DNA of 64,000 nucleotides from Marinoscillum sp040218045 (GCA_040218045.1 JAVJQA010000053.1:1-64000); one strand, 5' to 3'. Counted from the stretch's first letter, positions 52,780 to 63,085 are shown. Program-made: numbers and translations. The notes: generated by a model from the letters alone, not told the origin.

Positions 52780-54461
52780 TCTCTGGGAAACTCTAAATAT
52801 CTAAGATTAACTATTTGACTTGATCTGTCTCTAACCGTCCTGTCGGTGAAATAAATTCGGTTTTCCTGATCGCTGACTGCTAGGTAAGCTGGTTGCCGGA
52901 TTCCCGAATTGATTGCTTTACCATCCTGAATGGTCCCTTGAGATCCACCTATTGCTTCATATGTTTTCGTTGTATGATTGATTTCGTAAATTCTACCGCC
53001 CGTAGTGATCGCGTACAGGCGGTCTCTTTGACTTGAGTAACTAATAGATACTATGATGGAAGGGAGTGATAGTAGAGGCTGAAGGGTGCCCTCTGTAAGC
53101 ACATTTGGACTATACAATAGCTCTTTGGAATTGTGATTGATGACGAAACATTCATTAGATACTCCAATTTCAATGTTTATAGGATACGAAATGACAGGGT
53201 TATCAATTTGCTTTTGGAATGCTCCAGGCCCACTGCCGCCAATCTCTATCCTGAATATACCTTCAGATCCCGAAATGAAGCCCGGTGAATTACTACCAGA
53301 GAACTCTTCTATATCCGTAGGGATACCTATCTTATTAAAATAGGCGATATTATAAGGATTTAACTCATGTGTTGAAAGATCCACTTCGTAGATCTCGGGT
53401 ACATCGGCCCCAATGATAAGCATTTTGCCTACTCCATAGTTTGATCCCCCATGACCTGCAGGAAATGTTGACGAAATAATCCTGAATTGGTTTGTAGCAG
53501 GGTTAAAACTAAATAGTCCATCCCCTGTTGGATTTGTCAGGTTTGATCCCAGATTACCTATCAGAACCAAGCCAGAGTTACTGATAATGATTCCTCCATT
53601 CCCGGCAAATGCAGTATCTACTGTCATGATGAATGGATCATTTTTCAGGATAAAGTTGGAGGGCAATGAAAGTGCCGGGTGCTGCGCAACATCCCCATCT
53701 GATACGGATAAGATGTAAGTCGAAAGCGGTATTTCTTCCTCTAATGAAGTACCATCAAAAGCCTTAAAGGAATCTGATAGTTTGATGGTATAAGTCTCTT
53801 TTCCGGGGGTCAATGAGTAATATTGATTGGTGCTTGCACTCGATAGTTCAGTTATACTGACGTCAGAGTCTGCGGAGGTAACAAACATTCTGTACTCCGC
53901 TATTCCCAGATTATTTACGGGTTCATTAAATGTTACTTTGATGTCTGATGGGTCATTGGCATTACCCACATCAAAAACTGTGATGTTCTTAACCGGATTG
54001 GCTATACTGCTGTAATTGAACAGATTTGAAGGAGTTGATAGGGTGTTTTGATACCCCGAGCTGGCAGATACTGATAGAATAAAGCCAAAGTAAACAGAGT
54101 CTTCCATCATAGGATTTCCCAGTATGTCATTGGCCGGGCTATCCCCAAGCCTTAGATTTTCAGTAGAACTGTTCTGTTCAATCAATGGATAAGCACTTAT
54201 TTCCCTTTGTTCTACTTGTGTCAAACTTATTTCCCCAAGCAGTTTCATTGGGACCGCTATCAAACGATACTCTGCGACATTTTCAGAGCTATTACTATGA
54301 AAACTTATTATCAAATCTGCGGGGGTGTTTGCGTTTCCTGCATCAACTATTTTTACGTTGGTTACTTTCGGGAGTAGCAGACTGGTCTGCTGTGGTTCTT
54401 GATTTTGAAACTCACAACCAATAAGTGCTAAAAGAAAATATAGTTTGTACGATACCTTCAT
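52776..54461 (-). CDS. lipoprotein with two Fn3-like domains and a propeller
   Basis: The signal peptide ends in ALIGCEF, a lipobox (Cys16). Two related domains follow (about 30-145 and 150-265), each opening with a NVKIVDAGNANTPADLIISF-type motif and closing with LPSNF-like sequence, so they look like duplicated Fn3/Ig-type modules. The last 290 residues form a beta-propeller (repeated short blades such as IYEINHTTKTYEAI). The start shares one base with the TonB receptor stop (TAATG). It is probably a surface partner of that receptor. Confidence 0.78.
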   Translation of the reverse strand: MKVSYKLYFLLALIGCEFQNQEPQQTSLLLPKVTNVKIVDAGNANTPADLIISFHSNSSENVAEYRLIAVPMKLLGEISLTQVEQREISAYPLIEQNSSTENLRLGDSPANDILGNPMMEDSVYFGFILSVSASSGYQNTLSTPSNLFNYSSIANPVKNITVFDVGNANDPSDIKVTFNEPVNNLGIAEYRMFVTSADSDVSITELSSASTNQYYSLTPGKETYTIKLSDSFKAFDGTSLEEEIPLSTYILSVSDGDVAQHPALSLPSNFILKNDPFIMTVDTAFAGNGGIIISNSGLVLIGNLGSNLTNPTGDGLFSFNPATNQFRIISSTFPAGHGGSNYGVGKMLIIGADVPEIYEVDLSTHELNPYNIAYFNKIGIPTDIEEFSGSNSPGFISGSEGIFRIEIGGSGPGAFQKQIDNPVISYPINIEIGVSNECFVINHNSKELLYSPNVLTEGTLQPLLSLPSIIVSISYSSQRDRLYAITTGGRIYEINHTTKTYEAIGGSQGTIQDGKAINSGIRQPAYLAVSDQENRIYFTDRTVRDRSSQIVNLRYLEFPRE

Positions 54462-57133
54462 TAGAACTTGAAATTGTAGCTGATGGATGGAAAGATGGTT
54501 CCCAATACACTTAGTTGACGTGCAGTTGGATTAGATCCATTGTCCTCAAAGAAAACAGAGTAAGCGTTTTTTCGGGCATAGACATTATAAAAACCCAGTG
54601 TCCAGTAATTTTCAAACACCTTCTCGACTTTATGATTTGGAAATATGTCCATCGCTATGTCAAGTCGATGATAATCAGGGATTCTGTACTGGTTTCTTGC
54701 TGAAAAATTATTGATGACCACATTGTCAATCCGGTATTTGGAAACAGGAACGGTAATTGGCCTGCCGGTGCTATAAAGGAAGTTCCAGTTCAGGGTGATC
54801 CTGTGATTAAATTTATAACTACCAAATATTTTGATGTTATGTGGTTTGTCATAATTGGCCGGATAAAAATAGCCATTGTTTATCCGCTCACTTTCAAACT
54901 TTGAATCCACTTTCGTAAACGTCCTTGAGTACGTATAACTGGCCCATCCTGTCAGTTTTCCAGCATTCTTTTTAACCAACATTTCCAGTCCGTATGCTGC
55001 ACCAACCCCCTGAAGTAGGTCAGTCTCCAATTTGCGATTTAAAACCAGCTGAGCCCCATTCTTATATTCTAATACGTTGTCCAGTTCCTTATAATAAACT
55101 TCGGCCGATGTTTCATACCTGTTATTGCTAAGATTGTGATAGTACCCCAGCGAATACTGCTTACCAATTTGAGGTTTGATATGGTAACCGGAAGTTTGCC
55201 AAATGTCGAGCGGCGTGATAGCGCTAGTATTACTGATGAGATGGATATATTGATAGGTTTTCGTGAAACTGGCCTTGACGGATGACTGCTCTGAAAGAAT
55301 ATAGGTCAACCCAATCCGTGGTTCTAGTCCATGAAAAGTGTTGGCTACCTGATTGTCAGGGAGCAAGGTGTCATAGATATGGTCCTCAGACTTTGGAAAT
55401 TCATCAAGATATATAAATGTACTGTCGGTATTGTACTTCAGAAAATTGGATAACCTTAACCCACCAGCAATTTTAAGTTTTGGAGATAGATCGTATTCAC
55501 CCTGGGCGAAAACCCCGATATCTAATGCTTTGTCAGTGGGCATGTCAAAATCATTAATTTCTGAATTTGGTCCACCTTCCAGTGATCCGCTGTTAATGGT
55601 GTAATAGGTGCCCTGAACTCCTGCCGTGGCGTTGAGACGATCATTGTCATAAGACACATGATGGCTTGTCACATAATAGTCAATGAGATACTTGAGTTTG
55701 AAAGCTTGATTTTCCTGAGGTTCTTCTACCAAATAGTTGTACTGTCCTTTACTAAGACTAGATTTTAGAGACCATGATTTATTCAGGATCTGTTGATAGA
55801 TCAGGTTAACGGCAAGGGTTTGCCAGTTATAGATGGTGTCATTTAGGAAATTGAACTTATCCTCACTGTAATAGAAATTGGCACTGATCTGCTTAGACCA
55901 ATCAATCTTGTGCGTGACTTTAGCATTGATGTCGTAAAAGTTGGAGCTACTGTTTTGCACATCGGGGTTGTTGTAACTGTTGAGGATCCAGTCGGAGTAA
56001 GTACCACGACCTGCCAAAAAGAAGGACGTGGTATCTTTCTGGATGGGGCCTTCTAGGAGCAACGTACTGGAAACCAGGCTAATTCCTCCTTTTCCTGCAA
56101 TATTCTTATAGTTGCCATCTCTCAATGAGATGTCAAGAACTGAGGAAATTCTTCCGCCATATTCGGGAGGGATGTATCCTCTGTAAAAATCCACACCCCT
56201 TACCACATCTGCATTGAACGCTGAGAAAAAACCCAAAAAGTGTGAGTAGTTAAAAACCGGACTGCCTTGGAGCAACACCAGGTTTTGATCAGATCCGCCA
56301 CCTCGCACATTGAAACCGGCAGACCCTTCACCTACAGAAGTTACGCCGGGCAGCAATTCAACAGACTTGACTATGTCTTTTTCACCGAGAAGTGATGGTA
56401 GTTTTTTGATGGTTTCAACGTCTAGTGTCTGAGTTCCCATTTTGGTGTTGAGGATATTCGCATTGTCCTTTTCTCCAGAGATCACGATATCACTCAGTTT
56501 GATTACACTCTCATAGAGTTCCATGTTCAGCATACCATCATAGGATATTTCAACGATCATCAATTCGTCTGTATAACCCAATGCTGAAAAAATAATTTCA
56601 TATTGACCTGAAGCCAGACTGAGATCATATCGACCATTAGCCCCACTTATCGTTCCTTTAGTTGTCCCAGCTACCCTAATTGTACTGCCGATTATTGGAA
56701 GCCCGGTTTGTCCATCCATGACCGTTCCAGAGAGCCTGCAAGTTCCTTTGGTTAGTCCCTTGGAGGACGCTATTATGACATCAGGTGTTTTCTTTATATT
56801 GATATCAAGTGGCTTGTTTTGGACATTTTCTCCTCTAGGTGCATAGATAAAAGTGTGATCGTCTGGTCTAATCAACTGAAGTTTTCTTTTAATTGAAACA
56901 GCCTCAAGCACATTCAGAACAAATTGCCCTGAAAAATCAACCGGCACCATTTCTTCGTTGAAAAAATCAAGGTCATAAAATACTCTAACGCCATGTTTAT
57001 CCTGAATTAATTGGAGCATCCTGGTGTATGTAAGCCCAGAAGTGTTGAAAGTGATTTTCTCATCTGGTTTTGATTGGGAAAGGCACGCTGAGCTACACAA
57101 CAAGAGAGAAAGTCCAAGGAAGAATCTTGACAT
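54461..57133 (-). CDS. TonB-dependent receptor with N-terminal STN and carboxypeptidase-like domains
   Basis: After a signal peptide, a secretin/TonB N-terminal short (STN) domain (about 27-95) is followed by a CarboxypepD_reg-like domain (about 130-210, GTVMDGQTGLPIIGSTIRV). A plug follows (about 235-340, LPSLLGEKDIVKSVELLPGV and FNVRGGGSDQN), then a 22-strand-type barrel ending in ISYNFKF. STN domains pass a signal to anti-sigma systems. It is the first gene of a coupled four-gene operon and lies 120 bases after the sigma factor gene pair. The cargo is unknown. Confidence 0.93.
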   Translation of the reverse strand: MSRFFLGLSLLLCSSACLSQSKPDEKITFNTSGLTYTRMLQLIQDKHGVRVFYDLDFFNEEMVPVDFSGQFVLNVLEAVSIKRKLQLIRPDDHTFIYAPRGENVQNKPLDINIKKTPDVIIASSKGLTKGTCRLSGTVMDGQTGLPIIGSTIRVAGTTKGTISGANGRYDLSLASGQYEIIFSALGYTDELMIVEISYDGMLNMELYESVIKLSDIVISGEKDNANILNTKMGTQTLDVETIKKLPSLLGEKDIVKSVELLPGVTSVGEGSAGFNVRGGGSDQNLVLLQGSPVFNYSHFLGFFSAFNADVVRGVDFYRGYIPPEYGGRISSVLDISLRDGNYKNIAGKGGISLVSSTLLLEGPIQKDTTSFFLAGRGTYSDWILNSYNNPDVQNSSSNFYDINAKVTHKIDWSKQISANFYYSEDKFNFLNDTIYNWQTLAVNLIYQQILNKSWSLKSSLSKGQYNYLVEEPQENQAFKLKYLIDYYVTSHHVSYDNDRLNATAGVQGTYYTINSGSLEGGPNSEINDFDMPTDKALDIGVFAQGEYDLSPKLKIAGGLRLSNFLKYNTDSTFIYLDEFPKSEDHIYDTLLPDNQVANTFHGLEPRIGLTYILSEQSSVKASFTKTYQYIHLISNTSAITPLDIWQTSGYHIKPQIGKQYSLGYYHNLSNNRYETSAEVYYKELDNVLEYKNGAQLVLNRKLETDLLQGVGAAYGLEMLVKKNAGKLTGWASYTYSRTFTKVDSKFESERINNGYFYPANYDKPHNIKIFGSYKFNHRITLNWNFLYSTGRPITVPVSKYRIDNVVINNFSARNQYRIPDYHRLDIAMDIFPNHKVEKVFENYWTLGFYNVYARKNAYSVFFEDNGSNPTARQLSVLGTIFPSISYNFKF

Positions 57134-57253
57134 AATTTGTTAACAATTGTAAAGCTAATACCCTTAATGAGCCAGCGAAAAGTTACTGCAATTTATATGA
57201 TTATTGAGGTTAAATGGGCAGGATAACTTGATTAACTCAGATAGGGATTAAGG

Positions 57254-57847
57254 TTATCTTGAAAATTCGCTAATAAGTTTTTTCAGCCTCTTGATTTTTC
57301 GGCCATAAATAAGGTTGATGAGCAGTGTCATAATCAGTCCAACGATCGATGCAAAGACTGCTGATACACCAATTATCAATGGCCAGAAAAATGGTTCAGC
57401 CATTTGCTCCGGAGTGACCGATTTGGGTACGTCATCTATAAACCCCTTGATCAATCCAATTAGGAGCGAAATCCAAATTACTACTTTGTAGTGAAGTACG
57501 AAAAACCTTAGGTAGCCATAAAGTTTCTTAAGACTGGTTCTTACATCTTCCGTATAATTGAACCGAGTAATTTGTTTGATCAGAAATTGATAATAAAACA
57601 GGTAAATGATCGTGACAATCACTGCCGAAAATCCCCAGAGGTAATCCTTGTTTTGGATAATGAGAAAATAGATAAATAAAGGAAGGCAGATCACATTGAT
57701 CCAAAACTCAATGTTGAGGATTACTTTGATCCAGAAGAGCGTTCCTTTTGAGCGGGATTCAATGGTCTTATTGATATCTATTTCTATATCAGGGTTTAGT
57801 TTTTTGCCCTTCTCCCACAGCCCTATGATGTCTAAATCGTCAGCCAT
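57254..57847 (-). CDS. multi-pass membrane protein partner of the ECF sigma factor
   Basis: The 197-residue protein has four hydrophobic segments (about 42-63, 71-88, 118-136 and 150-182) flanked by a polar N-terminal region and a lysine-rich tail. It overlaps the sigma factor gene by eight bases, the usual position of an anti-sigma factor, but no FecR or zinc-type anti-sigma domain is seen. It may bind sigma at the membrane. It is the last gene before the TonB operon. Confidence 0.75.
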   Translation of the reverse strand: MADDLDIIGLWEKGKKLNPDIEIDINKTIESRSKGTLFWIKVILNIEFWINVICLPLFIYFLIIQNKDYLWGFSAVIVTIIYLFYYQFLIKQITRFNYTEDVRTSLKKLYGYLRFFVLHYKVVIWISLLIGLIKGFIDDVPKSVTPEQMAEPFFWPLIIGVSAVFASIVGLIMTLLINLIYGRKIKRLKKLISEFSR

Positions 57848-58310
57848 TGATCATTTCCTTTAATTTGTCTTTAAGTCGCATCACCTTTACACCTACATTG
57901 GTGACGGTCATTCCAAGGATATCACTGATTTCCTGGTAACTTTTTTTCTCAAGGTAGAGTAGTATGATTGCCCTGTCAGATTCAGAGAGGTTTCTAATTG
58001 CCAGGTAGAGTGATTCAATTTGCTCTTTTTCAACTGTATCAATCTCCTCACTAAAGTCTGTGTTGGCCAAAGGTTCGGTCAAAAGCCTCTTGCGTCTGCT
58101 GAGTCCCAGACAGACGTTAAGGGTTACCCGATAAACCCAGGTAGAGATTTTTGAATCTCCTTTAAACTTCCCGTGTGATTTCCAGAGCTGAATGGTCACC
58201 TCCTGAATGAGATCCTTTAGCTCCTCTTCACTCGTGGAGTAAGCTCTGCAGATATGGGATATGATTCCCATATTCTCCGTCACGAATGAATTGAAGAAGG
58301 TGTCAGACAC
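57840..58310 (-). CDS. ECF-type RNA polymerase sigma factor
   Basis: The 156-residue protein has region 2 (EEELKDLIQEVTIQLWKSHG, then ISTWVYRVTLNVCL) and region 4 (SESDRAIILLYLEKKSYQEI, DILGMTVTNVGVKVMRLKDKL). This is the usual ECF layout and length. It is coupled to a membrane protein gene by an eight-base overlap and stands 51 bases from topA. It may drive the neighbouring TonB operon, which is an inference from position. Confidence 0.95.
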   Translation of the reverse strand: MSDTFFNSFVTENMGIISHICRAYSTSEEELKDLIQEVTIQLWKSHGKFKGDSKISTWVYRVTLNVCLGLSRRKRLLTEPLANTDFSEEIDTVEKEQIESLYLAIRNLSESDRAIILLYLEKKSYQEISDILGMTVTNVGVKVMRLKDKLKEMING

Positions 58311-58360
58311 AGTAATAGGTTAGATGCGTCGAAAAAGCTATTTCTTACAAAAGGATCAAA

Positions 58361-60697
58361 TTATTTTTTTGCCTTTTTTTTGAAACCACCCCGTTTTTTT
58401 TCCGGTGCGCTTTCAGCCAATTCTTTACACTCATCAAAAGTAAGTTCTTCCGGCACTTTGTCTTTGGGAATTTTGACGTTTTTCTTACCAAATTTGATAT
58501 AAGGGCCATATTTACCATTTATGACGAATACAGAATCATCCTCATCAAATGTTTTGATGTATTTGTTGGCGTCCTCTTCACGTTTTTCCAATACCAGTTG
58601 TGTGGCTTCCTCCTGAGTAATACTCAGTGGATCCTGTTCTGGCTTTAGCGAAACGAACTTCCCGGCATGTCTGATATATGGGCCATATCGACCAATTGCG
58701 GCAGTCATCATTTCCCCTTCAAATTCACCAATCTCTCTCGGGAGTTTGAAGAGTTCTATGGCTTCTTCCAGGCTGATGCTTTCAATTAACTGGCCATGGC
58801 GGAGACTTGCAAACTTTGGCTTTTCACCGCCGTTTTCTTCATCTTCCATTTCACCTAGCTGTACATAGGCTCCATATTTACCTAGTTTGGCAATGATAGG
58901 TTTGCCTGTTTTAGGATCAGCGCCAAGCTCTCTACCTGCCTTTACTTCAGATCTTTTAAGTTGCTCAGTGTCCTCTATTTTACTGTGGAAACCACCATAA
59001 AACGCTTTGATCATATCTTGCCAGCCAATCTTACCACTGGCTATATCATCAAATTCCTGTTCTACTTTAGCTGTAAACGAGAAGTCAATCACGTTTGGAA
59101 AATGCTCCACTAAAAAGTCATTCACCACCATCGCAGTGTTGGTAGGAAAGAGCTTGTTTTTCTCTGCTCCTGTGATCTCGGTAGAATTTATGGTGTTGAG
59201 CTGTCCTTTCTCTAAAAGAACCTCTCTGTATGAACGCTCGTGACCGTCACGGTTTTCCTTGGCAATGTAGTTTCTCTTGATGACAGTAGAAATTGTCGGT
59301 GCATAAGTAGAAGGTCTACCAATGCCCATTTCTTCCAGTTTCTTTACAAGGCTTGCTTCTGTATATCTTGGAGGATGTCTGGTAAAGCCCTCCTTGGCGA
59401 GCATGTTTTTAAGGTCTAAGATCTGGCCAACATTCAATGGAGGAAGCATTCCTTGCTGTTCTTCATCGTCTCCTTCTTCGTCAGTGGATTCGATGTAGAC
59501 CTTAAGAAAGCCTTCAAACTTGATGACCTCACCTTTGGCTACCAATTTGTCATCATTGGTGCTGATGCCAATGGTTGCAGTTGTTTTTTCCAGTTGGGCC
59601 TCAGCCATTTGTGAGGCAATAGCTCGTTTCCAGATCAGTTCGTATAACCTTCTTTCCTTGTCATCTTTTCCAGCAGCCTGTGTGGAGAAGTCTGTAGGCC
59701 TTATAGCTTCGTGAGCTTCTTGTGCTCCCTGACTCTTGGTTTTGAAATGTCTTTCCTTAAAATACTCGGTACCAAACGCTTTGGTGATTTCACCCTTAGC
59801 ACTTGCTATGGCATCATTTGATAAGTTTACTGAGTCAGTTCTCATATAAGAGATCTTACCAGCTTCATAAAGTTTCTGTGCCACAGACATAGTCAACGCT
59901 ACAGGAAAACTCAGCTTACGTGACGCCTCCTGCTGGAGTGTAGAGGTGGTAAAAGGAGGTGCCGGAGATTTCTTTGCTGGTTTTGTTTCCAGATTTTCAA
60001 TATTGAATTCTGCAGCTTTGCAGCTCTCCAGAAAAGAAACAGCATCTGCTTCTGTAGAATATTTCTTTGGTAGTTCTGCTTTAAGAATCTTACCGCCATC
60101 CAGGTTAAACAGCGCAGTAATTCTGAAACTTGATGTGGGAGTGAATTGATCAATCTCACGCTCACGCTCCACAACCAGTCTCACAGCTACTGATTGTACT
60201 CTTCCTGCTGACAGGCCTGTTTGTATTTTTTTCCAAAGAACTGGCGAGAGTTCATAGCCTACAAGGCGATCCAGGATTCGTCGGGCTTGCTGGGCATTCA
60301 CCAAATCCTGATCTATCCCACGTGGATTTTGGATAGCATTCTGAATTGCGTTCTTGGTAATCTCTCTAAACACAATCCGTCTCGTTTTGGTATCGTCCAG
60401 CTCAAGTGCCTGTGACAAATGCCACGAAATGGCTTCTCCTTCACGGTCATCATCCGATGCCAGGTAGATAAGCTCGGAGTCCTTAACAAGCTTTTTGAGC
60501 TCTTTAATTACATCCTTTTTGTCAGCAGAAACCTTGTAAGTCGGTTCGAAATTATTCTCAATATCAATTGCAAAATCATCCTTCGGCAGATCTCTCACAT
60601 GCCCATAGGAAGATTTCACCTGGTAATCTTTACCCAAATACCCTTCTATCGTTTTTGCTTTAGCCGGTGACTCTACTATTACCAGATTTTTTGCCAT
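58361..60697 (-). CDS. topA: DNA topoisomerase I
   Basis: The type IA enzyme relaxes negatively supercoiled DNA. The Toprim domain has SDDDREGEAI, and the active-site tyrosine is Tyr284 in KISYMRTDSVNLS. The C-terminal part has the repeats GKLGKYGAYVQLGE-like (about 615-700) and NGKYGPYIKFGKKNV in place of zinc fingers, and a lysine-rich tail, as in Bacteroidota. The upstream AAAAAGGAG is a rather strong ribosome binding site for this phylum. Confidence 0.96.
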   Translation of the reverse strand: MAKNLVIVESPAKAKTIEGYLGKDYQVKSSYGHVRDLPKDDFAIDIENNFEPTYKVSADKKDVIKELKKLVKDSELIYLASDDDREGEAISWHLSQALELDDTKTRRIVFREITKNAIQNAIQNPRGIDQDLVNAQQARRILDRLVGYELSPVLWKKIQTGLSAGRVQSVAVRLVVEREREIDQFTPTSSFRITALFNLDGGKILKAELPKKYSTEADAVSFLESCKAAEFNIENLETKPAKKSPAPPFTTSTLQQEASRKLSFPVALTMSVAQKLYEAGKISYMRTDSVNLSNDAIASAKGEITKAFGTEYFKERHFKTKSQGAQEAHEAIRPTDFSTQAAGKDDKERRLYELIWKRAIASQMAEAQLEKTTATIGISTNDDKLVAKGEVIKFEGFLKVYIESTDEEGDDEEQQGMLPPLNVGQILDLKNMLAKEGFTRHPPRYTEASLVKKLEEMGIGRPSTYAPTISTVIKRNYIAKENRDGHERSYREVLLEKGQLNTINSTEITGAEKNKLFPTNTAMVVNDFLVEHFPNVIDFSFTAKVEQEFDDIASGKIGWQDMIKAFYGGFHSKIEDTEQLKRSEVKAGRELGADPKTGKPIIAKLGKYGAYVQLGEMEDEENGGEKPKFASLRHGQLIESISLEEAIELFKLPREIGEFEGEMMTAAIGRYGPYIRHAGKFVSLKPEQDPLSITQEEATQLVLEKREEDANKYIKTFDEDDSVFVINGKYGPYIKFGKKNVKIPKDKVPEELTFDECKELAESAPEKKRGGFKKKAKK

Positions 60698-60819
60698 TCT
60701 ATCTCCTTTTTAAGGCGGTAAATATCTTCAAATTTTATTAATTAACTAAAGAATTGGATGGTCTTGACCCAAACGGTATATTTAATGACCACATAATGGC
60801 TTAACATAAATGAATCTAA

Positions 60820-61290
60820 ATGGTTAGGAATCTTTATTTATTGCGGCATGGACAAGCAGCGGTGGAATACGGATTGAGAGATTTTGATCGACCCCTCACA
60901 ATAGCTGGAAATCACCAACTTACAGCACTGGGAATCCGTTTAAAGAAGAATGGGTTTTACCCGGATAAAATCTACAGCAGTCCCTCAAAACGGACCCGTG
61001 AAACGAGTGGGATACTAACCAAAGAATTAAATTATTCCCTACCAGTAGATTTTGTTGATGGCATTTACGAAGCCTCGCTCAAAACCCTGTTTGATCTTGT
61101 AACCGACCTGGATGATGCTTACAATTCGATTATGATCATCGGGCACAATCCGGCAATCAGTTACTTGTTTGACTACCTTACAGATCGTGACCATATAGGG
61201 ATGACTCCCGGTGAGCTCATTCATATTGAATTTGAAAACCTAAGCTGGTCAGAGGTTTCAAAGGGGTTAGGAAACAAAAAAAGAATTTGA
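60820..61290 (+). CDS. sixA: SixA-type phosphohistidine phosphatase
   Basis: The 156-residue protein belongs to the histidine-phosphatase superfamily, with LLRHGQ (His10) and the second histidine in IIGHNPAISYL. The short length and the SPSKRTRET motif match SixA, which removes phosphate from histidine phosphotransfer domains. The partner is unknown. It is divergent from topA and is followed by the glycerate kinase gene after 18 bases. Confidence 0.9.
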   Translation: MVRNLYLLRHGQAAVEYGLRDFDRPLTIAGNHQLTALGIRLKKNGFYPDKIYSSPSKRTRETSGILTKELNYSLPVDFVDGIYEASLKTLFDLVTDLDDAYNSIMIIGHNPAISYLFDYLTDRDHIGMTPGELIHIEFENLSWSEVSKGLGNKKRI

Positions 61291-61308
61291 TTTCTAAATT
61301 CATTCTTC

Positions 61309-62427
61309 ATGAACATACTCGTTTGCCCAAATTCTTATAAAGGGGCGCTTGATGCCGCATCTGCCGCAAAGGCAATATCAGCAGGCCTCACTGCTTCAAA
61401 CAAAAACATCAAATGCACATCCATTCCCATTGCCGATGGAGGAGATGGTAGTTTACCAGTAATTGCCAAATATTTGCACACAGAGGAGTGCTTTTGGGAA
61501 GTAGAAGGCCCATTGGGTAAACTTGTGGATGCACGGTTTGGATGGTTTGAAGACGGACGGTTCGCTGTGATCGAACTGGCTGAAGCATCAGGTATCCGCC
61601 TGGTTGAGGAGTTGGATCCTTGGGGTGCATCTTCAATAGGCACAGGCCAGCTGATAAAAAGAGCGATACAAAAAGGAGCTACGAGAATCTATCTGACCAT
61701 TGGTGGAAGTGCGACTGTAGATGGAGCACTAGGACTTTTGCATGCGCTTGGAGTAAAGTTTTTGGAGAAAGGAGTGGAGATTGAAAATCCAAAACCTTCA
61801 GACTTTCAGAGAATTGACGATCTGGATGCAGATGAAGCTTTGGAGCTACTGAGTTATACCAAGCTTACTATCCTATGTGATGTAACCAATCCACTGCTGG
61901 GAGACAAAGGTGCTGTAGCGATTTTTGGCCCACAGAAAGGGCTTAAAGATAAAGGTGTGGTGTGGTTTGAGAAATCCTTCAAAGCATTTGCAAATCTTAT
62001 TGAAACTAAGTTTGGACGACACATCCATGACGTTAAATATGGTGGAGCAGCGGGTGGTATTGCAGCTGTGCTTTATGGTGTTTTTGGTGCTGAACTGGTG
62101 CATGGTGGCGAGCAAATCCTTGAGTGGGCTAATTTTAATCAGCACTTGTCCAAGGCTGATGTTGTCATCACAGGAGAAGGTCGGATTGATAGTCAAACTA
62201 ATTTTGGAAAAGGACCAGGTCTCGTGGCTCTAAAGGCCAAGGACGCAGGCAAGAAGGTAATTGGACTTTCCGGGGCTGTAGCATTGAATCCTGATCACGT
62301 GGATTTTTTTGATGTGATCATACCAATAACCAATGGACCGTGCACTCTGGAGGAGGCAATGACTAGTACAAGCCAGAATCTTGAAAGAAGTGGTAGAGAG
62401 CTGGGTAAGCTTCTCAGTCTGATGTAG
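61309..62427 (+). CDS. glycerate kinase (GarK/GlxK type)
   Basis: The 372-residue protein has the type I glycerate kinase pattern: LVCPNSYKGALDA, then IPIADGGDGSL (substrate and ATP region), TIGGSATVDGALGLLHALG, YGGAAGGIAAVL and the ending EEAMTSTSQNLERSGRELG. It makes 2-phosphoglycerate (or 3-phosphoglycerate) from glycerate and ATP. Its 3' end overlaps the convergent thioredoxin-like gene by 14 bases. Confidence 0.95.
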   Translation: MNILVCPNSYKGALDAASAAKAISAGLTASNKNIKCTSIPIADGGDGSLPVIAKYLHTEECFWEVEGPLGKLVDARFGWFEDGRFAVIELAEASGIRLVEELDPWGASSIGTGQLIKRAIQKGATRIYLTIGGSATVDGALGLLHALGVKFLEKGVEIENPKPSDFQRIDDLDADEALELLSYTKLTILCDVTNPLLGDKGAVAIFGPQKGLKDKGVVWFEKSFKAFANLIETKFGRHIHDVKYGGAAGGIAAVLYGVFGAELVHGGEQILEWANFNQHLSKADVVITGEGRIDSQTNFGKGPGLVALKAKDAGKKVIGLSGAVALNPDHVDFFDVIIPITNGPCTLEEAMTSTSQNLERSGRELGKLLSLM

Positions 62428-62992
62428 AAAGACCATCCAGAAATTCCCTGAACCCCTCTGTGTCGTATTTGGCCATTCCATGGTTTTCTACTTTGATCAT
62501 CCCTGTAGGGGAAATCACATACGTTGTGGGAATGGATTGCGTATTATAAACCTTCGGGAGCGGGGATTCCAGAAAATAAACAGGCATTTCATAGCCTTTT
62601 CTTGCCATAAACCTGATTGCTGTTTCTCGTTGTTCATCTACACTGATCATTACAAAAGCTACCTCCTGACCTTTCTTTTGATACAAATCCTCAATATCTG
62701 GCATCTCCGCAATACATGGCGGACACCAGGTCGCCCAGAAATTGAGAAATACCGTCTGGTCTTGAAATTCGGAAAAGGGAACCACTTCTCCATTGACATT
62801 GGATACCTCAAAATTATAACTGGCTTTTTTGTCCGTTGACTCATAGTCAGGAGTTATCACACCTGTTGCCAGCAATGTGCGCTGTACAAATCCAATTACT
62901 TCGGTATGAAGCCCGGTAAAGTAAAGCGTGAGCCCAACCGTCACAATGATCAGCCACTCAGCGAGTTCTCTTTTATAGGATTTCTTACTCAT
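62414..62992 (-). CDS. membrane-anchored TlpA/ResA-type thioredoxin
   Basis: An N-terminal membrane anchor (about residues 10-30) is followed by a periplasmic redoxin domain with the intact CxxC motif (FWATWCPPC, Cys90 and Cys93). The cis-proline motif QSIPTTYV is present. Such proteins reduce disulfides on apocytochromes or other exported proteins. The gene stands alone, convergent with glycerate kinase. Confidence 0.94.
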   Translation of the reverse strand: MSKKSYKRELAEWLIIVTVGLTLYFTGLHTEVIGFVQRTLLATGVITPDYESTDKKASYNFEVSNVNGEVVPFSEFQDQTVFLNFWATWCPPCIAEMPDIEDLYQKKGQEVAFVMISVDEQRETAIRFMARKGYEMPVYFLESPLPKVYNTQSIPTTYVISPTGMIKVENHGMAKYDTEGFREFLDGLSTSD

Positions 62993-63057
62993 GTGATGTC
63001 TCTGAAAATATTCTTAGATTCCTAACGCAAACCTTTCGGTTAAAATTTCAGAAATGA

Positions 63058-63065
63058 TATTTTTG
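63058..63065 (+). promoter_or_regulatory. candidate -7 box of tex
   Basis: TATTTTTG fits TAnnTTTG and lies 20 bases before the ATG at 63086. A TTTCG at 63034-63038 is at the right distance for a weak -33 box. Confidence 0.4.
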
Positions 63066-63085
63066 GCGCCCAATTAAGACTTAAT

